DNA from: Gracilaria vermiculophylla
Lineage: Eukaryota > Rhodophyta > Florideophyceae > Gracilariales > Gracilariaceae
NCBI GenBank assembly: GCA_019155205.2
Contig: JAHNZQ020000004.1
Location: forward strand, 4,078,113 to 4,142,112
Direction of reading: 5' to 3'
DNA length: 64,000 bases
Both the position numbers and the translations under genes were made by a program. The notes beneath the pieces are model-generated. The model was not told the origin of the DNA. It did no database searches and worked only from the letters and a program-made list of their open reading frames with translations. Positions 1 to 10,420 of the stretch are shown here, in pieces. Positions within the stretch are counted from its first letter, which is position 1. Each line of letters opens with the position of its first letter.

Positions 1-52
1 GCCGCGCCACCGCCCCACCTCTGCGCGCGCCCCGTCGCGCTCCGCCGCTGTG

Positions 53-136
53 ATGGAGTCGGACGGCGCGGCGGCAGACGCCAAACTGCGCCGGCGGCCG
101 CGGCCGTCGAGCGCCAATGGCGCCACGGCGGGCGCA

Positions 137-185
<49 letters not shown>

Positions 186-856
186 GCGAGGGGCGGCGGC
201 TGTCGGCGGCGGGGGGCGAGGGGCGGCGGCTGTCGGCGGCGGTGCGGCTGCTGCTGCTGGCGGTGTCGGCGGCGCTGGAGTGCGGGTGCGCGCTGCTCAT
301 CTTCCGCTACCGCGCGGTGCCGAAGGGGACGCTGTTCGCGGTGCTGTTCGCAACGCTGTACGCGGTGGTGGCCAACGCGGTGCAGCCGCGCTGCGGCGCG
401 GCGCGCGACGCCGTGCGCCCGCTGGCCGCGCGCGACGCGCTGCCGCGCGCCGCCGTGCGCGCCTGCCTGGCCGCCAGCCTGCTGCTGTCGCTGCTGCTGC
501 CGTGGGCGTGGATCGCCGCCGGCGCCGGCGCCGCGCGCCACACCGCGCTGCTGGCGCCGCACCTGTTCCTCATGATGACGCAGGTGCTGTTCGAGATCTG
601 GAGCTACCGCGCGCGCGTCGCCGTCGCCGTGCGCGTCGCCATCCCCGTCTCCTTCGTGTCGTACCGCCTGCCGCTGCTGTACGCCTGGCTGCGCGCCGCC
701 GCCGCCGACTACCTGTCCGCGCCCTCCCCCCCCTCCCACGCCGCCGCCATGGTCGCGCTGGCCGCCGCCAACCTCGCCTTCTGGGCGCTCATGCTCTTTT
801 ACGTCCTGCTCCTCAAGGTGTGCCCGCCCTACTTTCTGCTCCGCCCCTCGCACTGA
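53..856 (+). CDS. Plant-type polytopic membrane protein (DUF7733-like)
   Basis: About 267 residues. Residues 1-65 are low-complexity, Ala/Arg-rich, with a poly-Ala tract encoded by a GCG run. The rest has about five hydrophobic segments, the last near the C terminus (ALMLFYVLLLKV). The central block with HLFLMMTQVLFE and the ending with NLAFWALMLF resemble my memory of plant DUF7733 membrane proteins; that match is recall, not a search. Function is unknown. The first ATG in frame is at 53, but the frame is open to the window edge, so the true start could lie upstream. GC at third positions is extreme, as in the neighbouring genes. Confidence 0.6.
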
Positions 857-1038
857 GCCCCCCCCGCCCACTTGTTGTACATTTGTTGCTCTCTTTCGCT
901 GCTGCGCCACGTCGCCGAGCACATTCACGCGCGCGCGCCGTGCATGCCAACTGTACATGCGTCCTAGCTTAACACAAGCACCACAGGCCTGCAACCGCCC
1001 TCGCGCCTCATCCATTGTGCACTTGTGTGTGCGAGCGC

Positions 1039-2265
1039 TCATACAACGCTCGACGCTTCGCTCACGCGACGCGAGTCCAGCCGCGAAAGCGCTTTCGAAA
1101 TGCCCGCGCTCAGACGCACCACGCGCGCCTCGATTTCGTTCCTCACCGCCTCGTCCTGCGCCTGTTGCGCGCGTTGGCGCAGAGACTGCAACAGCGCGCG
1201 CAGGTGCGGCACAAAGTGCGTGCGCAGCGCGTCCGCCCCCACGGCACCCAGCGCGAGGGCCGCGCCCAGGATGGTGTCGAGCGGCGCGTGCGCGTCGGTC
1301 AGGCACGACACGGCCGTCTTCACCACCCTGAGCACGGCGTGGCTGTCCGACGTCGCGCGCGCCCACCGCCCCAGCGTGAGCGCCGCGTGCTCGCGCATTT
1401 GCCACCGGTCGCCGTCGCCCACGTGCGTGCCCAGCAGGCACGTCAGAACGATGGGCAGCGCGCTGTCCGTGAACATGTCCAGCGGCGCGCGGTTGCGCGC
1501 AATGAGCGCGTCCAGCACGCGAAGCGCGTTGCTGAGAAGTCGCGTGTCGCCGCTGGGCGTGGCGTTGCGGTGCACCGCGTGCTGCAGCAGCGACACGAGC
1601 GCGCGCACGTGCGCCTCGCGGTAGCGCGGCATGCGGCGCAGCGCGGCGTCCACCGCGCGCTGGTCGCGGCTGGCGAGAATGCGGCGCATGCTCTGCACCA
1701 CATTGGGCACACGCTGCGCTCTGCGCGTCAAACGTTGGGCTGTTTTGTCAGCGCGGCGCTTTGGCAGCGGCGGGGGGGCTCGAGACGCAAAACGCATGCG
1801 CACCACAACTTACTCGGTCGGCAGCGGCGCGCGATGCAGCGGGGCGGCGGTGGTGACGAAGGAGGCTTTCAACGCCGCGTGGCGCTTGCGCGGCAGCGGC
1901 TCGGTGTACAGCTGCCTGAGCGACTGCGTGTGCATGGCGTCCGCGTCGACAAAGATGCCGTTGGCGACCGGCACAAAGGCGGGGGCGGCGGCGGCGGCGG
2001 CGGCGGCGGCGCTGCTGGGGTGGCCGAACAGCGACTTTCCAAAGTGCGCCCTGTGCGCCAGGCGCACGTCCGTGGTGGTGAGGCGGGTGCGCTTGGCGTG
2101 GCGCATGTAGCTCTTGGAGCTGTGGATGAGCTTTCGCAGCTGGTACTCGGCGGCGGGCGCGAGCATTTTGGCCGCGTCGGGCGTCACCGAGAGCCCCAGC
2201 GTCTGCGCGATGGTGTGCACGCAGTCGTCGGGCAGGCGCACGCGCTTGGCGCGCTTGGACGGCAT
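1039..2265 (-). CDS. TAF6: TAF6, TFIID subunit (histone fold plus HEAT domain), two exons
   Basis: TFIID and SAGA-type complexes use TAF6, which pairs with TAF9 through a histone fold and scaffolds through HEAT repeats. Exon 1 runs from ATG 2265 to 1814 and encodes the histone fold (residues about 8-75, with MRHAKRTRLTTTDVRLA matching the TAF6 signature) and the conserved linker with an LPRKRH-type motif. Exon 2 is 1720-1039 and encodes the TAF6 C-terminal HEAT domain (ALPIVLTCLLG, WQMREHAALTLGRWA). Between them lies a 93-nt intron: donor GTAAGT at 1813, branch-like CTGAC about 28 nt before the GCAG acceptor at 1721. Splicing restores the frame and gives 377 residues. It is shorter than animal TAF6, lacking the long C-terminal tail. 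It is divergent from the DHHC gene. The two halves are clearly TAF6; the exact junction is inferred. Confidence 0.85.
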
Positions 2266-2491
2266 GGCGGGTGCGGCGCGCGCGGGCGTGCGTGCGCGCT
2301 GGCGGCGCCGGCCGGCTGCGCTTTGCAGCGGTGCGGCTGCGCGGCGCGCGCCATTGACGCGCGCTGCCAAAAATTGGTTGGAATGGTGCGCGCGCCGCAG
2401 CACAAGAGGCGGCGGGAGGGGTGTGCGCGCGGCAGGCGGGCGGCGGTGGGCGCAGCTGCCGCGCGCGCGCGCCTGACCACCACCAGCGCGC
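2266..2491. promoter_or_regulatory. Shared upstream region of TAF6 and DHHC gene
   Basis: The 226 bp between the two divergent ATGs must carry both 5' UTRs and promoters. It holds an ATTGG (reverse CCAAT) at 2373-2377 beside alternating GCGC tracts, and no TATA box. Confidence 0.5.
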
Positions 2492-3631
2492 ATGATGGCG
2501 CGACCGTTTGGCGGCGTCGGCGGCGGCGTCGGGCGCGCTTGCGCGCGCGCGGCGGAGAGGCTGCGGTGTAGAGAGCGGATGAGGCGCTTCCCCGCCGCGT
2601 GCTGCTTTGTGTTCGAAAAGTACGTCATGCCCGCCACGTACGTGCTGGTCGTGGGGTGCGGGCTGGTGACGGCGCAGAGGGTGATCGTGCCGCGGCTGCC
2701 GTCGCTGGAGGTGATGACGGCGGCGTCGGCGTGCCCGCAGTCGCGGCTGCTGTGCCACGAGCGCAGCGCGCTGGCGCTGCCGCCGCGCACGCCGCCGTGG
2801 GCCGTGGGCGCGTACGCGGCGGCGGCGCTGTGCTCGTGGCTGGGCGTGCTGCTGACGGACCCGGGCACGGTGTGCGCGCGCACGCACGCGCGGCTGCGCG
2901 GCGTGTACGCGCGCGACGGCGTGCTGTTCCGCGCGCAGCCGTGCCGCACGTGCGCGCGGCGCAAGCCGGCGCGCTCCAAGCACTGCGCGCTGTGCGGGCG
3001 CTGCGTGGCGCGCTTCGACCACCACTGCGGCTGGGTCGGCACGTGCGTCGGCCTGTACAACGCGCGCCTCTTCGTCGCCTTCCTGGCGCTGCACGCGCTC
3101 ATGGCCGCGCACGGCGCCGCGCTGTGCGCCGAGGTGGTGCGCGCGCGCGTGCAGCAGCTGGTGCGCGACCGCTTCGTGTTTGCGCGCACGGGGCGCCGCA
3201 TCACGGCGTTCAGCGTGCGGCTGGCGCTGGGCGCCGACACCGTGGTGAGCGTGTTCTTCGTCGTGCTGGCGCTGCTCTTCGTCATGATTGCGTCCTTTCT
3301 GGCGTACCATGTGTACCTGGTGGCGCGCAACGTGACGACCAACGAGAGCTGGAAGCGCGCCGAGGTGCGCGACGCCATCCGGCGCTTCGCCCACAGCCAG
3401 CGCATAAGCATGGCTGAGGCGGTGCAGCAGGCCAGGGAGGAGTGCGCGTTTGAAGACGGCAAGCACGGGCTGCAATACGCAAACATCGACCAACACGGAA
3501 CGGCGGTGAACATCTACGACCGCGGGTTGGTGCGCAACGTGTGGGAGGTGTTGTGTCCGCATTCGTTTGTGGAGCAGCGCAACAAGCAAGCCGCACTGTC
3601 GCGTTCACACGAGTCGCTCAAGGCGGCCTAA
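2492..3631 (+). CDS. DHHC-type protein S-palmitoyltransferase
   Basis: 379 residues. These enzymes transfer palmitate to cysteines of target proteins at endomembranes. Two hydrophobic segments (about 47-66 and 105-122) are followed by the DPG motif (123-125), the cysteine-rich zinc domain (CRTC..., HCALCGRC) with catalytic DHHC at residues 176-179, two more membrane segments, and a TTxE-type motif (VTTNES) after the last one. This is the full canonical order. The tail after the TTxE motif is soluble, with a downstream acidic stretch. A second ATG at 2579 (residue 30) is an equally good start, since the first 29 residues are low-complexity. Single exon. Which proteins it modifies cannot be told. 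Confidence 0.93.
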   Translation: MMARPFGGVGGGVGRACARAAERLRCRERMRRFPAACCFVFEKYVMPATYVLVVGCGLVTAQRVIVPRLPSLEVMTAASACPQSRLLCHERSALALPPRTPPWAVGAYAAAALCSWLGVLLTDPGTVCARTHARLRGVYARDGVLFRAQPCRTCARRKPARSKHCALCGRCVARFDHHCGWVGTCVGLYNARLFVAFLALHALMAAHGAALCAEVVRARVQQLVRDRFVFARTGRRITAFSVRLALGADTVVSVFFVVLALLFVMIASFLAYHVYLVARNVTTNESWKRAEVRDAIRRFAHSQRISMAEAVQQAREECAFEDGKHGLQYANIDQHGTAVNIYDRGLVRNVWEVLCPHSFVEQRNKQAALSRSHESLKAA

Positions 3632-4307
3632 CTTTTGTGTTTTTCCTTTACCGAGTACAACAAACAACTGTTTTGACAACACGCACGCCGTGCCAAAAGG
3701 TGCTTGACGGCACTGCTGTGTGTGAGAGCGCGCGCATTGAAGCTCAAGCACACACACACACTTTGCGCGGCGGCCGAGAAGAGAAGGCGCGCGCAAGCGG
3801 CCGCGTCGGGTGAACAGCGGCAAGCGGCGAGGGCGCGCCACCGCGCGCTCGCCGCTGCGCAGCACCCCCCGCTGGGTGCGGCGCGCTTTGCACCGCGCCG
3901 GTGCAAAGCGCAGCCGGCGCGTGTCGGGTTCGGCGCACGCCGCCGCTCCGTCCGCCCGCCGCCGGCGCGCACTTTTGGTGGAGGCTGCCGCTCGCGCCGC
4001 ACGCGCGAGCCCCCCCCCCCCCCCATGCGTGCGGCGCGTGCAACGATTGGCCGAGTGACATCTCGCCCGAGAGAGATGGCGCCGCCGCCAGCCGGTGCAC
4101 ACAAAGTGCGCCACCCGCAAAAAAGTGCACCTCCGCAAGCAAGCACATGTCATCCTCACTCATACGCACATTGGCGCCATGTCACAAAAGCGCCAATCGC
4201 CCATGCGTCGTTGCAACCGTGCCGCTGCAGCCGTTCACGTGTGGGCGCCTCGACGCAACGCACCACACGCGTTTTCGCACACTGGTAGCACCAACAGTGG
4301 TAGTCAT

Positions 4308-4338
<31 letters not shown>

Positions 4339-4583
4339 CAAGTGGTAGTGGTCGTGGTAGTCGTACACGGCCATGTGTCCAACAGGCTGCCAATAGCCCC
4401 AAAACGGGTGCATACGTGCAACGGCGGCGTCAAAACGTTTTACAGCGCACTGCACAGCGAACAGCGCCACCAAACGCCGTTTTGTGACAGCGCAAGCACA
4501 CACACCACGCATGCCAAAACAAAACAGGCTTGATGGGCAGCGACACACAAATTACATGCTTGGCCAAGCTCAGCACACATGCG
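3632..4583. other. Intergenic region between two convergent genes
   Basis: Lies between the 3' ends of the DHHC and PDK genes. No supportable coding sequence was seen on either strand. It contains C and CA runs, several ATTGG/CCAAT-GCGC words (for example near 4040, 4170 and 4190) and a CAG repeat. The CCAAT words resemble those upstream of genes here, so a small non-coding transcript is possible, but nothing shows it directly. Confidence 0.4.
4308..4336 (+). repeat. AGC/CAG trinucleotide microsatellite
   Basis: Nearly ten perfect AGC units in intergenic DNA between the convergent DHHC and PDK genes. Confidence 0.95.
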
Positions 4584-5769
4584 TCAAGCGGTGAGGCACT
4601 CCTTCTTGTCGCCCAGTTTGGACAGGTGCAGGTACGCATCAGTGCCGTAGCCTTCCATGCTTGCCAGCGCAAGCTCGCCACCCCAGTATCTGGCATACAG
4701 CCGGCTGAGAGGCAAGCCGTAGCCAAAGCCGGCAATCGGGTCCGGTCGGTTCGTGCGGTCGCATCGATCTTCCATTTCCAAAAGTTGTTTCGGAGGCAAC
4801 TTGGCCGTGGTGAACAGATACGTCCACACTCGGTTCATTTCGGAGCGCCGGAAGCCGCCGCCCTCGTCACTGATCTTCACAGTCACGTCCTCCACGCCAT
4901 CGGCTATGATGCACCTCACGGGCGGCAACACGTCCGCGTCGCGGTGCGTTTCCACCGTCGCCCTCAGGCTGTTCTTGAGCAGTTCGAACAGGCACAGATA
5001 CAAGTGCGAGTCAATGTACGGAAACTGCAGCTGCGTGTTGCCGCGGATCTGCACGTCCGGCGCCTCGCCGTAGTGCTGGTACGCCAGCGAGCGCGTGGCC
5101 ACCACAGCCTGCTCAATGAGGTGCGACGGCCTGCAGAAGCGATTGATGACGCCGGCCATGCCCGGCGACGGGTCGCCGAGCGCCAGGTGGTGACTCATCA
5201 GCACGCGGATGCCAATGCGCGACATGTAGAAGCGGTCCAGAAAGGAGCGGATCTCCAGGTCGGACGTGCCGCGCCCGCAGTGCTCCTTGAGCTCGATGAC
5301 GCCCTTGGCGATGAGTCGCACCACGTCGTCGTGCCGGTTGCGAATGCTGCTGAGCATGTGCGAAAAGCGCTGCTCCTGCGCGTGCGTCTGCGGCAGCCCC
5401 GACTCCACAATGTCGCAGAACGACGTCTGGTACATGTGCTTGACCTGCCTGACGGACGGCATGTCGGCCAGCCCGTACGGCAGCTCCTGCAGCTCCTGCA
5501 CGCGGTGCGCCAGCCGCACGGGCAGCTCGCCGTGCAGCCACTGCGCCGAGTGCAGCCGCGTGGCGCTGGTGGCCAGCAGCGCGCGCTGCCCGAACGCGTA
5601 CAGCTCGCGCACGGTGAGCGGCGTGCCGCGGTGCGACGCGGCGCGCGCGATTTCGCGGTGCAGCGCCTTGGGCGAGTGGCGCAGCGAGTGCCGCAGCAGC
5701 TGCCGCACGGCGGGCGCGGAGCGCGCGGCCGCGGTGGCGGCCGCGGCCGCGACGGCGGTGGCGCCGGGC

Positions 5770-5827
<58 letters not shown>

Positions 5828-5837
5828 GCGCAGACAT
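4584..5837 (-). CDS. PDK: Mitochondrial pyruvate dehydrogenase kinase (PDK/BCKDK family)
   Basis: 417 residues. It phosphorylates and inactivates the E1 subunit of pyruvate dehydrogenase in the mitochondrial matrix; the related branched-chain kinase is the alternative. The N-terminal helical domain (about 70-240, with PLTVRELYAFG and YMSRIGIRVLMSHH) precedes a GHKL ATPase: N-box ELLKNSLRATVE (about 286-297), G1 DEGGG (about 325-329), G2 GFGYGLP (about 371-377). The N terminus is unusual: residues 5-24 are almost pure alanine from a GCG run, followed by a basic Ser/Arg-containing stretch that could serve as presequence. The ATG at 5837 is the first in frame. Single exon, convergent with the DHHC gene. 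Confidence 0.92.
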
Positions 5838-6793
5838 TGGGGCGGGCGGCGCGGAGCGGTGCGGTGCGGCGCGGCGGCGGCGGCGGCGGCGGCGGCGGGG
5901 GGCGGGGGGGGGGGGGGGGACGGGGAGAGGGCGGCGCGGCGCGGCGCGCGCTTAAGCGGCGGCGCGCGTGTGGCGCGGCGGGCGCCAGGGGGAGCGCGGC
6001 GCGCGCCACTGCGAGCAAGCGCGCGGCGCTGGCGGCGCTGGCGGCGGCGGCACGGCGCGCGCGGCGCGCCGCCATTGGGCGGCGCGCAGATGTTTGCGCG
6101 CATCGTGCGGCCAACGGGCGCGCCGCCGCCAGCAGCGCGGCCGCGCGCCGTTTCCACTGCGCGGCGGCGCGCGTGCAACGTCGCCGCGCGCCGCCGCGCC
6201 GCCCGCGCGCGCAGGGCGCCCGCGGCCAGCCAGCTCCCCCCGCGCAGCAGCAGCAGCGGCAGCGCGCCAGTGCAAGACGCGTGCGCGCCGTTGGCGCAGC
6301 GCCGCCGCCGCGCGTGGCGGCCGACGTGCCTCGCCGCGCGATGCATGACTGTGCGCAGCCGGCAGGGTAGGCGGCCAACTGGCGCATGAATGCGTAACAC
6401 GGTTTTTATTCAACACAATCCGATTAGTTTGTTGCAGCACATGCGCGCGCGTGTGCGCTCCGGCGAGAGCGTGTTCACAGTCGCCCACCGAGGTGCACGC
6501 CACAGGCAGCCGTCCGCATTTCCACTCCGTCGGCTCGAGCTGCAGTGGGCTAGCAGTCGAAATAAGGCGTTTACCTACCTAGTTAAGAAACGACGCCACA
6601 ACGCACACGGATTGCATGCTCTACAGCTCCGATAATATAAACAAAACAAACGAGTAAGCAGAAAAGCGCGCAGCTGGAGGCAGCCACACACTCAACCATG
6701 ACAGTCGAATAAGCCACTCTCTCTCTCTCTTTCATTTCGAGAATAATACATACAAGCCGACAGAAGAAAAAAAAAACATCAATTGCAAAAGCT
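5838..6793. promoter_or_regulatory. Upstream region of PDK and downstream region of PPR gene
   Basis: The part next to PDK is extremely GC-rich, with a GGC run (about 5873-5896), G runs, and a CCATTGGGCGGCGCGC element at 6072-6087, some 235 bp upstream of the PDK ATG. From about 6380 composition falls to AT-rich 3'-flank sequence of the PPR gene, with a CT microsatellite at 6717-6730. No gene recognised. Confidence 0.5.
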
Positions 6794-9700
6794 CTACGTA
6801 CTTCGTGACAGGCTGTTTGCGCAACTTGAAGAATCAAAACTGGAAAAGTAGTCCCCGTCCGACTTCCATATCGACGGCTTGTTCGCTTCCAACTGCCCCA
6901 TCGCCGTCGTCACCGACTCCGGCTGACTCTGCACGTTGTCCACAAATTTCGTGATGTTCCGCGCAAAGCGCTCATCAAAAGTCTTCAAAGTCCTTGCCAC
7001 GTTCCTCATCATGCTGCTCATCGCACGACTGGTGATCGAGTCCGGCTGAATACCACGCGCTTCCATTTCACGAAGCACTGCAATCAGCCGCTCCATGTCC
7101 TTGCTTTTGACACACGCGCAGATCAGAACATTGAACACGGCAGCATCCGCGTTCTCCACTTCGGGTAAAATCGCGATGGCGTCATCGAGACGCCCAGCGT
7201 TACATAGCGACTTCATGCGAATGCAGTGGTGCACAGGGCCTAATTTCATGTTCTGCGACTGAGCGTCTTTAGCCATCATTTCCCTCAGCGTTGCCTCCAC
7301 GCTGTCATAGTCGGCACGCTCGGCATACGCATCGGCCACAGCAGTGTATCCGGTTCTGCCCAGCTCAAGACCGCGAGCAACCATTTCATCACGAAGAAGC
7401 AGAACCGAAGTTACACCGTCTCTCGCCCCCGAAGACAAGAACGCACGCATCAGCGCCACATAAGCAGCCGGATGCGGCAACAGCATCCAGTCACTGGCAC
7501 CGGCAACCTGGCCCGAGAGCCCAACCTTGCTGCAATTTCTCGTCCCCATTCCTCGCATGGGCATTGAAATGCTCGTGCTAGCTGCTTGCGCAGATGAGAA
7601 CATTGACATCGTTCCATTCAACGCTGTATTCCTCCAATTCGGGCTTTGTACCGACATGGATGGAGTAGAGTGCGAGAAACCATTCAGCCTTCCGTTGGCT
7701 TTCACGCGTTTGGCACGCTCCGCCTCAACTTTGCGAAAGAATTCCAGCGCTCGTGGAGCATCGCCAGCAGCTGCGCACGCGCTCACCATACTCTGATAAG
7801 TGAACTCGTCTGGCTTCAAGCTCCTTGACTGCAACTCTTTCAGCCATTTGTACGCTGCACTTAGTGCGGAGGACGCATCACTCTTGTTGCCCCGGTTGCG
7901 AGCCACTCCTTTGATAAGAGTGTTAAACGTCAGTAAATCAGGCTTCACACCGTTGCGCGGCATATCAACGCGCACAAGCTCTTCAGCTATCTGAGTCCCA
8001 TTCTCCTCGCAACTCAAGTAGTCTATGACGGTGTTGTACGTCACCACATCCGGACGGAGACCTGCATGCTTCATGCGATCGAGAATAGATAGCGCAGCTT
8101 GGAAACCATTCCCTCTATTAGCTTTCAAGTACGCGTTGTACGCCACAACATTAGACCGCCCAGCAGACTCCATCTCTGAAATTATTACTTCGGCACGCGC
8201 AGCATCTCCAATGCGCGCAAAGCTGTCAACCAACATCGTATAAGTGACTGAATCAGCCGCGTACCAGTTGAATCCATATGTACTCACATACCAGCGCATC
8301 TCTCCGTAAAGCGCAACGGCACGGTCCACGTCCGGCGGGTCCAGAGACGAATATCCACGAATGAGCGCGTTGAACAGAGCCGCATTCGCCTTGGCGTTCT
8401 TCGGTTGATTAGCGTTACGCCTACCATTGTTCGGAACATTAACATTAGCCTGCTTAAAGGCCTGACGATTGTTGTCCTTGCGAGCCGAACAAAGCGCTCT
8501 CCACTCAGGGGAGCCCTTCTCGTGCTCTCGGATATCGGCTTCAGTCGCCGCCCTTAAAACCCCTTCAGCGAGGCTCATCTCCTCTCGGCGGCAGCACAGG
8601 TCGGCCAGGGTGAGCAGAGTAATATGATCGGCTTCAAGGCCGTGCGTGCTCATTTCGCTCAAGGCGTCAAAGGCTTCACTGGCAGGAGCACCACTTTCAC
8701 GAAGCGCCTTGAGGCGAACATTGTAAGTCTGAACATCGGGACAGACTGGTATGACATCTGTTGCATCCACACGATTCGGATAGCGCATGCGCTCGATAAG
8801 ATTCATTGCACGCTCTGGGTAGCCACAACGAATGTAGGCGTCAGCAATGGTGTTGTACGCAACTGGGGAAATGGACTCTTCGTTGGACTCAGGCTCTTTA
8901 AGTGTGTGATGGTGAAGTTGGTGCAAAAGCAGGGCATCCAACATGGTGACGTCTCCAGAATGACGGGCTTGCTTGGCGAGAGTGCAGAACGTGTAGGCGT
9001 CGGGCTCAATGTTCTGCACACGCATCATCTCGTACACCTTCTGAGCTTCGGAGACGCGACCTGCCGAAACACATGCGTTGATGACGCTGTTGAGGGTGAC
9101 CCTGTCGGCGGCAATGCCACGCTCCTTCATTTCATCAAGAAGGCTGAAAGCGCGCTTGACGTCCTCTTCTGAGCCGCCAAAGCAAGACTTGAGCATAGTG
9201 TTGTACGTGACCAAATTGGGCTGGATTCCAGCTTCCTGCATGGCACGCCAGAACTCATGGGCTCGAGCGTACTGCGAGCAAACGACGAGGGCGTTGATGA
9301 CAGCATTGTAGGTGAAGAGGTTTCGAGAAACGGACGGAGAGCGGTCCAACTCGTTGAGGGTGCGCAGGGCGCCCTGTAGATCGCGCTTGCGGGCGTAGGC
9401 AGAGATGCGACGATTGTACTCCCGAACGGACAGCGGGCGAGAGCGCGACGACTGCTGACGGGAATCGACGGGGGTGAGGGAGGGGGAGGCGTGGTCGTCG
9501 CGCTTGGCGCGACGCCTGCGCGGGCGACGAGGCGAGTGATCTACGGCTGGGTCGATGGAGGTGGCGGCGAGGCGGTCGGCTAGCACGGAGGGGTTGGGAG
9601 GATCAACGGCGGCAGCAGTGGGGCGCGGAGAGACGGCGGCAGCGACATCGACTTGGGAGGCGAGGGGGGAGGAGATGGGGCCCCAGACGGAGTGGAAGGG

Positions 9701-9850
9701 GTCGCGAAGCGAGCGGGGAGGGGGTAGAAGAGGAACGGGGGAGGTGTGGAGCGGCTCGACGGTGGGCGGGCGCCACATGGGGGAAGAGAAGGACGACGGG
9801 GGGCGCTGCAGGAAGGCGATGGCATCGTCGCCGACGGCGCCGGCGGTCAT
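6794..9850 (-). CDS. Pentatricopeptide repeat (PPR) protein, P class
   Basis: 1018 residues in one exon. PPR proteins bind single-stranded organellar RNA, about one base per 35-residue repeat, and control processing, stability or translation in plastids or mitochondria. Typical units are obvious (YNAVINALV, LVTYNTMLKSCF, DVVTYNTVIDYL, PDEFTYQSMVSACAAAG). Repeats run from about residue 145 to 960 with two low-complexity interruptions near 440-480 and 700-780. There is no SMR, E or DYW domain, so an editing role is unlikely. The N-terminal 140 residues are Pro/Ser/Arg-rich and probably contain the transit peptide, though no clean one is visible. It is divergent from the RBM42-like gene. Composition is intermediate: GC-rich at the 5' end, balanced in the body. 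Confidence 0.93.
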   Translation of the reverse strand: MTAGAVGDDAIAFLQRPPSSFSSPMWRPPTVEPLHTSPVPLLPPPRSLRDPFHSVWGPISSPLASQVDVAAAVSPRPTAAAVDPPNPSVLADRLAATSIDPAVDHSPRRPRRRRAKRDDHASPSLTPVDSRQQSSRSRPLSVREYNRRISAYARKRDLQGALRTLNELDRSPSVSRNLFTYNAVINALVVCSQYARAHEFWRAMQEAGIQPNLVTYNTMLKSCFGGSEEDVKRAFSLLDEMKERGIAADRVTLNSVINACVSAGRVSEAQKVYEMMRVQNIEPDAYTFCTLAKQARHSGDVTMLDALLLHQLHHHTLKEPESNEESISPVAYNTIADAYIRCGYPERAMNLIERMRYPNRVDATDVIPVCPDVQTYNVRLKALRESGAPASEAFDALSEMSTHGLEADHITLLTLADLCCRREEMSLAEGVLRAATEADIREHEKGSPEWRALCSARKDNNRQAFKQANVNVPNNGRRNANQPKNAKANAALFNALIRGYSSLDPPDVDRAVALYGEMRWYVSTYGFNWYAADSVTYTMLVDSFARIGDAARAEVIISEMESAGRSNVVAYNAYLKANRGNGFQAALSILDRMKHAGLRPDVVTYNTVIDYLSCEENGTQIAEELVRVDMPRNGVKPDLLTFNTLIKGVARNRGNKSDASSALSAAYKWLKELQSRSLKPDEFTYQSMVSACAAAGDAPRALEFFRKVEAERAKRVKANGRLNGFSHSTPSMSVQSPNWRNTALNGTMSMFSSAQAASTSISMPMRGMGTRNCSKVGLSGQVAGASDWMLLPHPAAYVALMRAFLSSGARDGVTSVLLLRDEMVARGLELGRTGYTAVADAYAERADYDSVEATLREMMAKDAQSQNMKLGPVHHCIRMKSLCNAGRLDDAIAILPEVENADAAVFNVLICACVKSKDMERLIAVLREMEARGIQPDSITSRAMSSMMRNVARTLKTFDERFARNITKFVDNVQSQPESVTTAMGQLEANKPSIWKSDGDYFSSFDSSSCANSLSRST

Positions 9851-10420
9851 AACAGCGCGTGGAGGGGCGGGCGCAGAGGGGCCCTGGGGGGGAGGGGGGC
9901 GGGCGAGGGAAGCGGGCGCGACTGGCGGACGGCGCGCTTGGCGCCGCGGGCGCGCACAACCTTACAGCAAGCGTGGGTCGCGTGCGTGGCAGCCGTGCGT
10001 GGCGCTGGCAGCGGCGCAGCGGTGGCGCGGCGCAGCGCGCAGAGGGCGCATGCACAGGGAGGAAAATTATCTGCGCAGAAACGCGTACAGCGCTGCGGCG
10101 ACGGCGGCGACGGTGGCGACGGCGGCGACGGCGGCGGCGGCGGCGGCGGCGGCCCGCCGTTGGCACTGCACGCAGCGGACGCGCTCCCGACACTTGGCGC
10201 GCGTTCATTGCGGCGGCCGCACGCGGCTTGAATGATCTTCGCCGCGCGGTGAACGTGCTGAGCACTGCTTACACCGGCTGCGACACGTGGCCAGCGTGCG
10301 CACAGCGCTTCCGCTCCGCCCGCGTGCTGCATGGCAGCAGCTGACGTGCGGCCGCGCGGGGAGCGCGAAGAGGCGGGCGACACGTACCGCGGATGCACCG
10401 CCCCCGCCGCGCCCTCCGTC
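9851..10420. promoter_or_regulatory. Shared upstream region of PPR and RBM42-like genes
   Basis: About 570 bp of GC-rich DNA with a GCGACGGCG repeat tract near 10095-10155. It must hold both promoters. No TATA box or clear CCAAT-GCGC element was found. Confidence 0.4.

Noticed and set aside
4530..6389. Long plus-strand open frame opposite PDK
   Set aside because: It is the antisense shadow of the PDK gene plus GC-rich upstream DNA; composition is Arg/His/Gly shadow and no domain fits.
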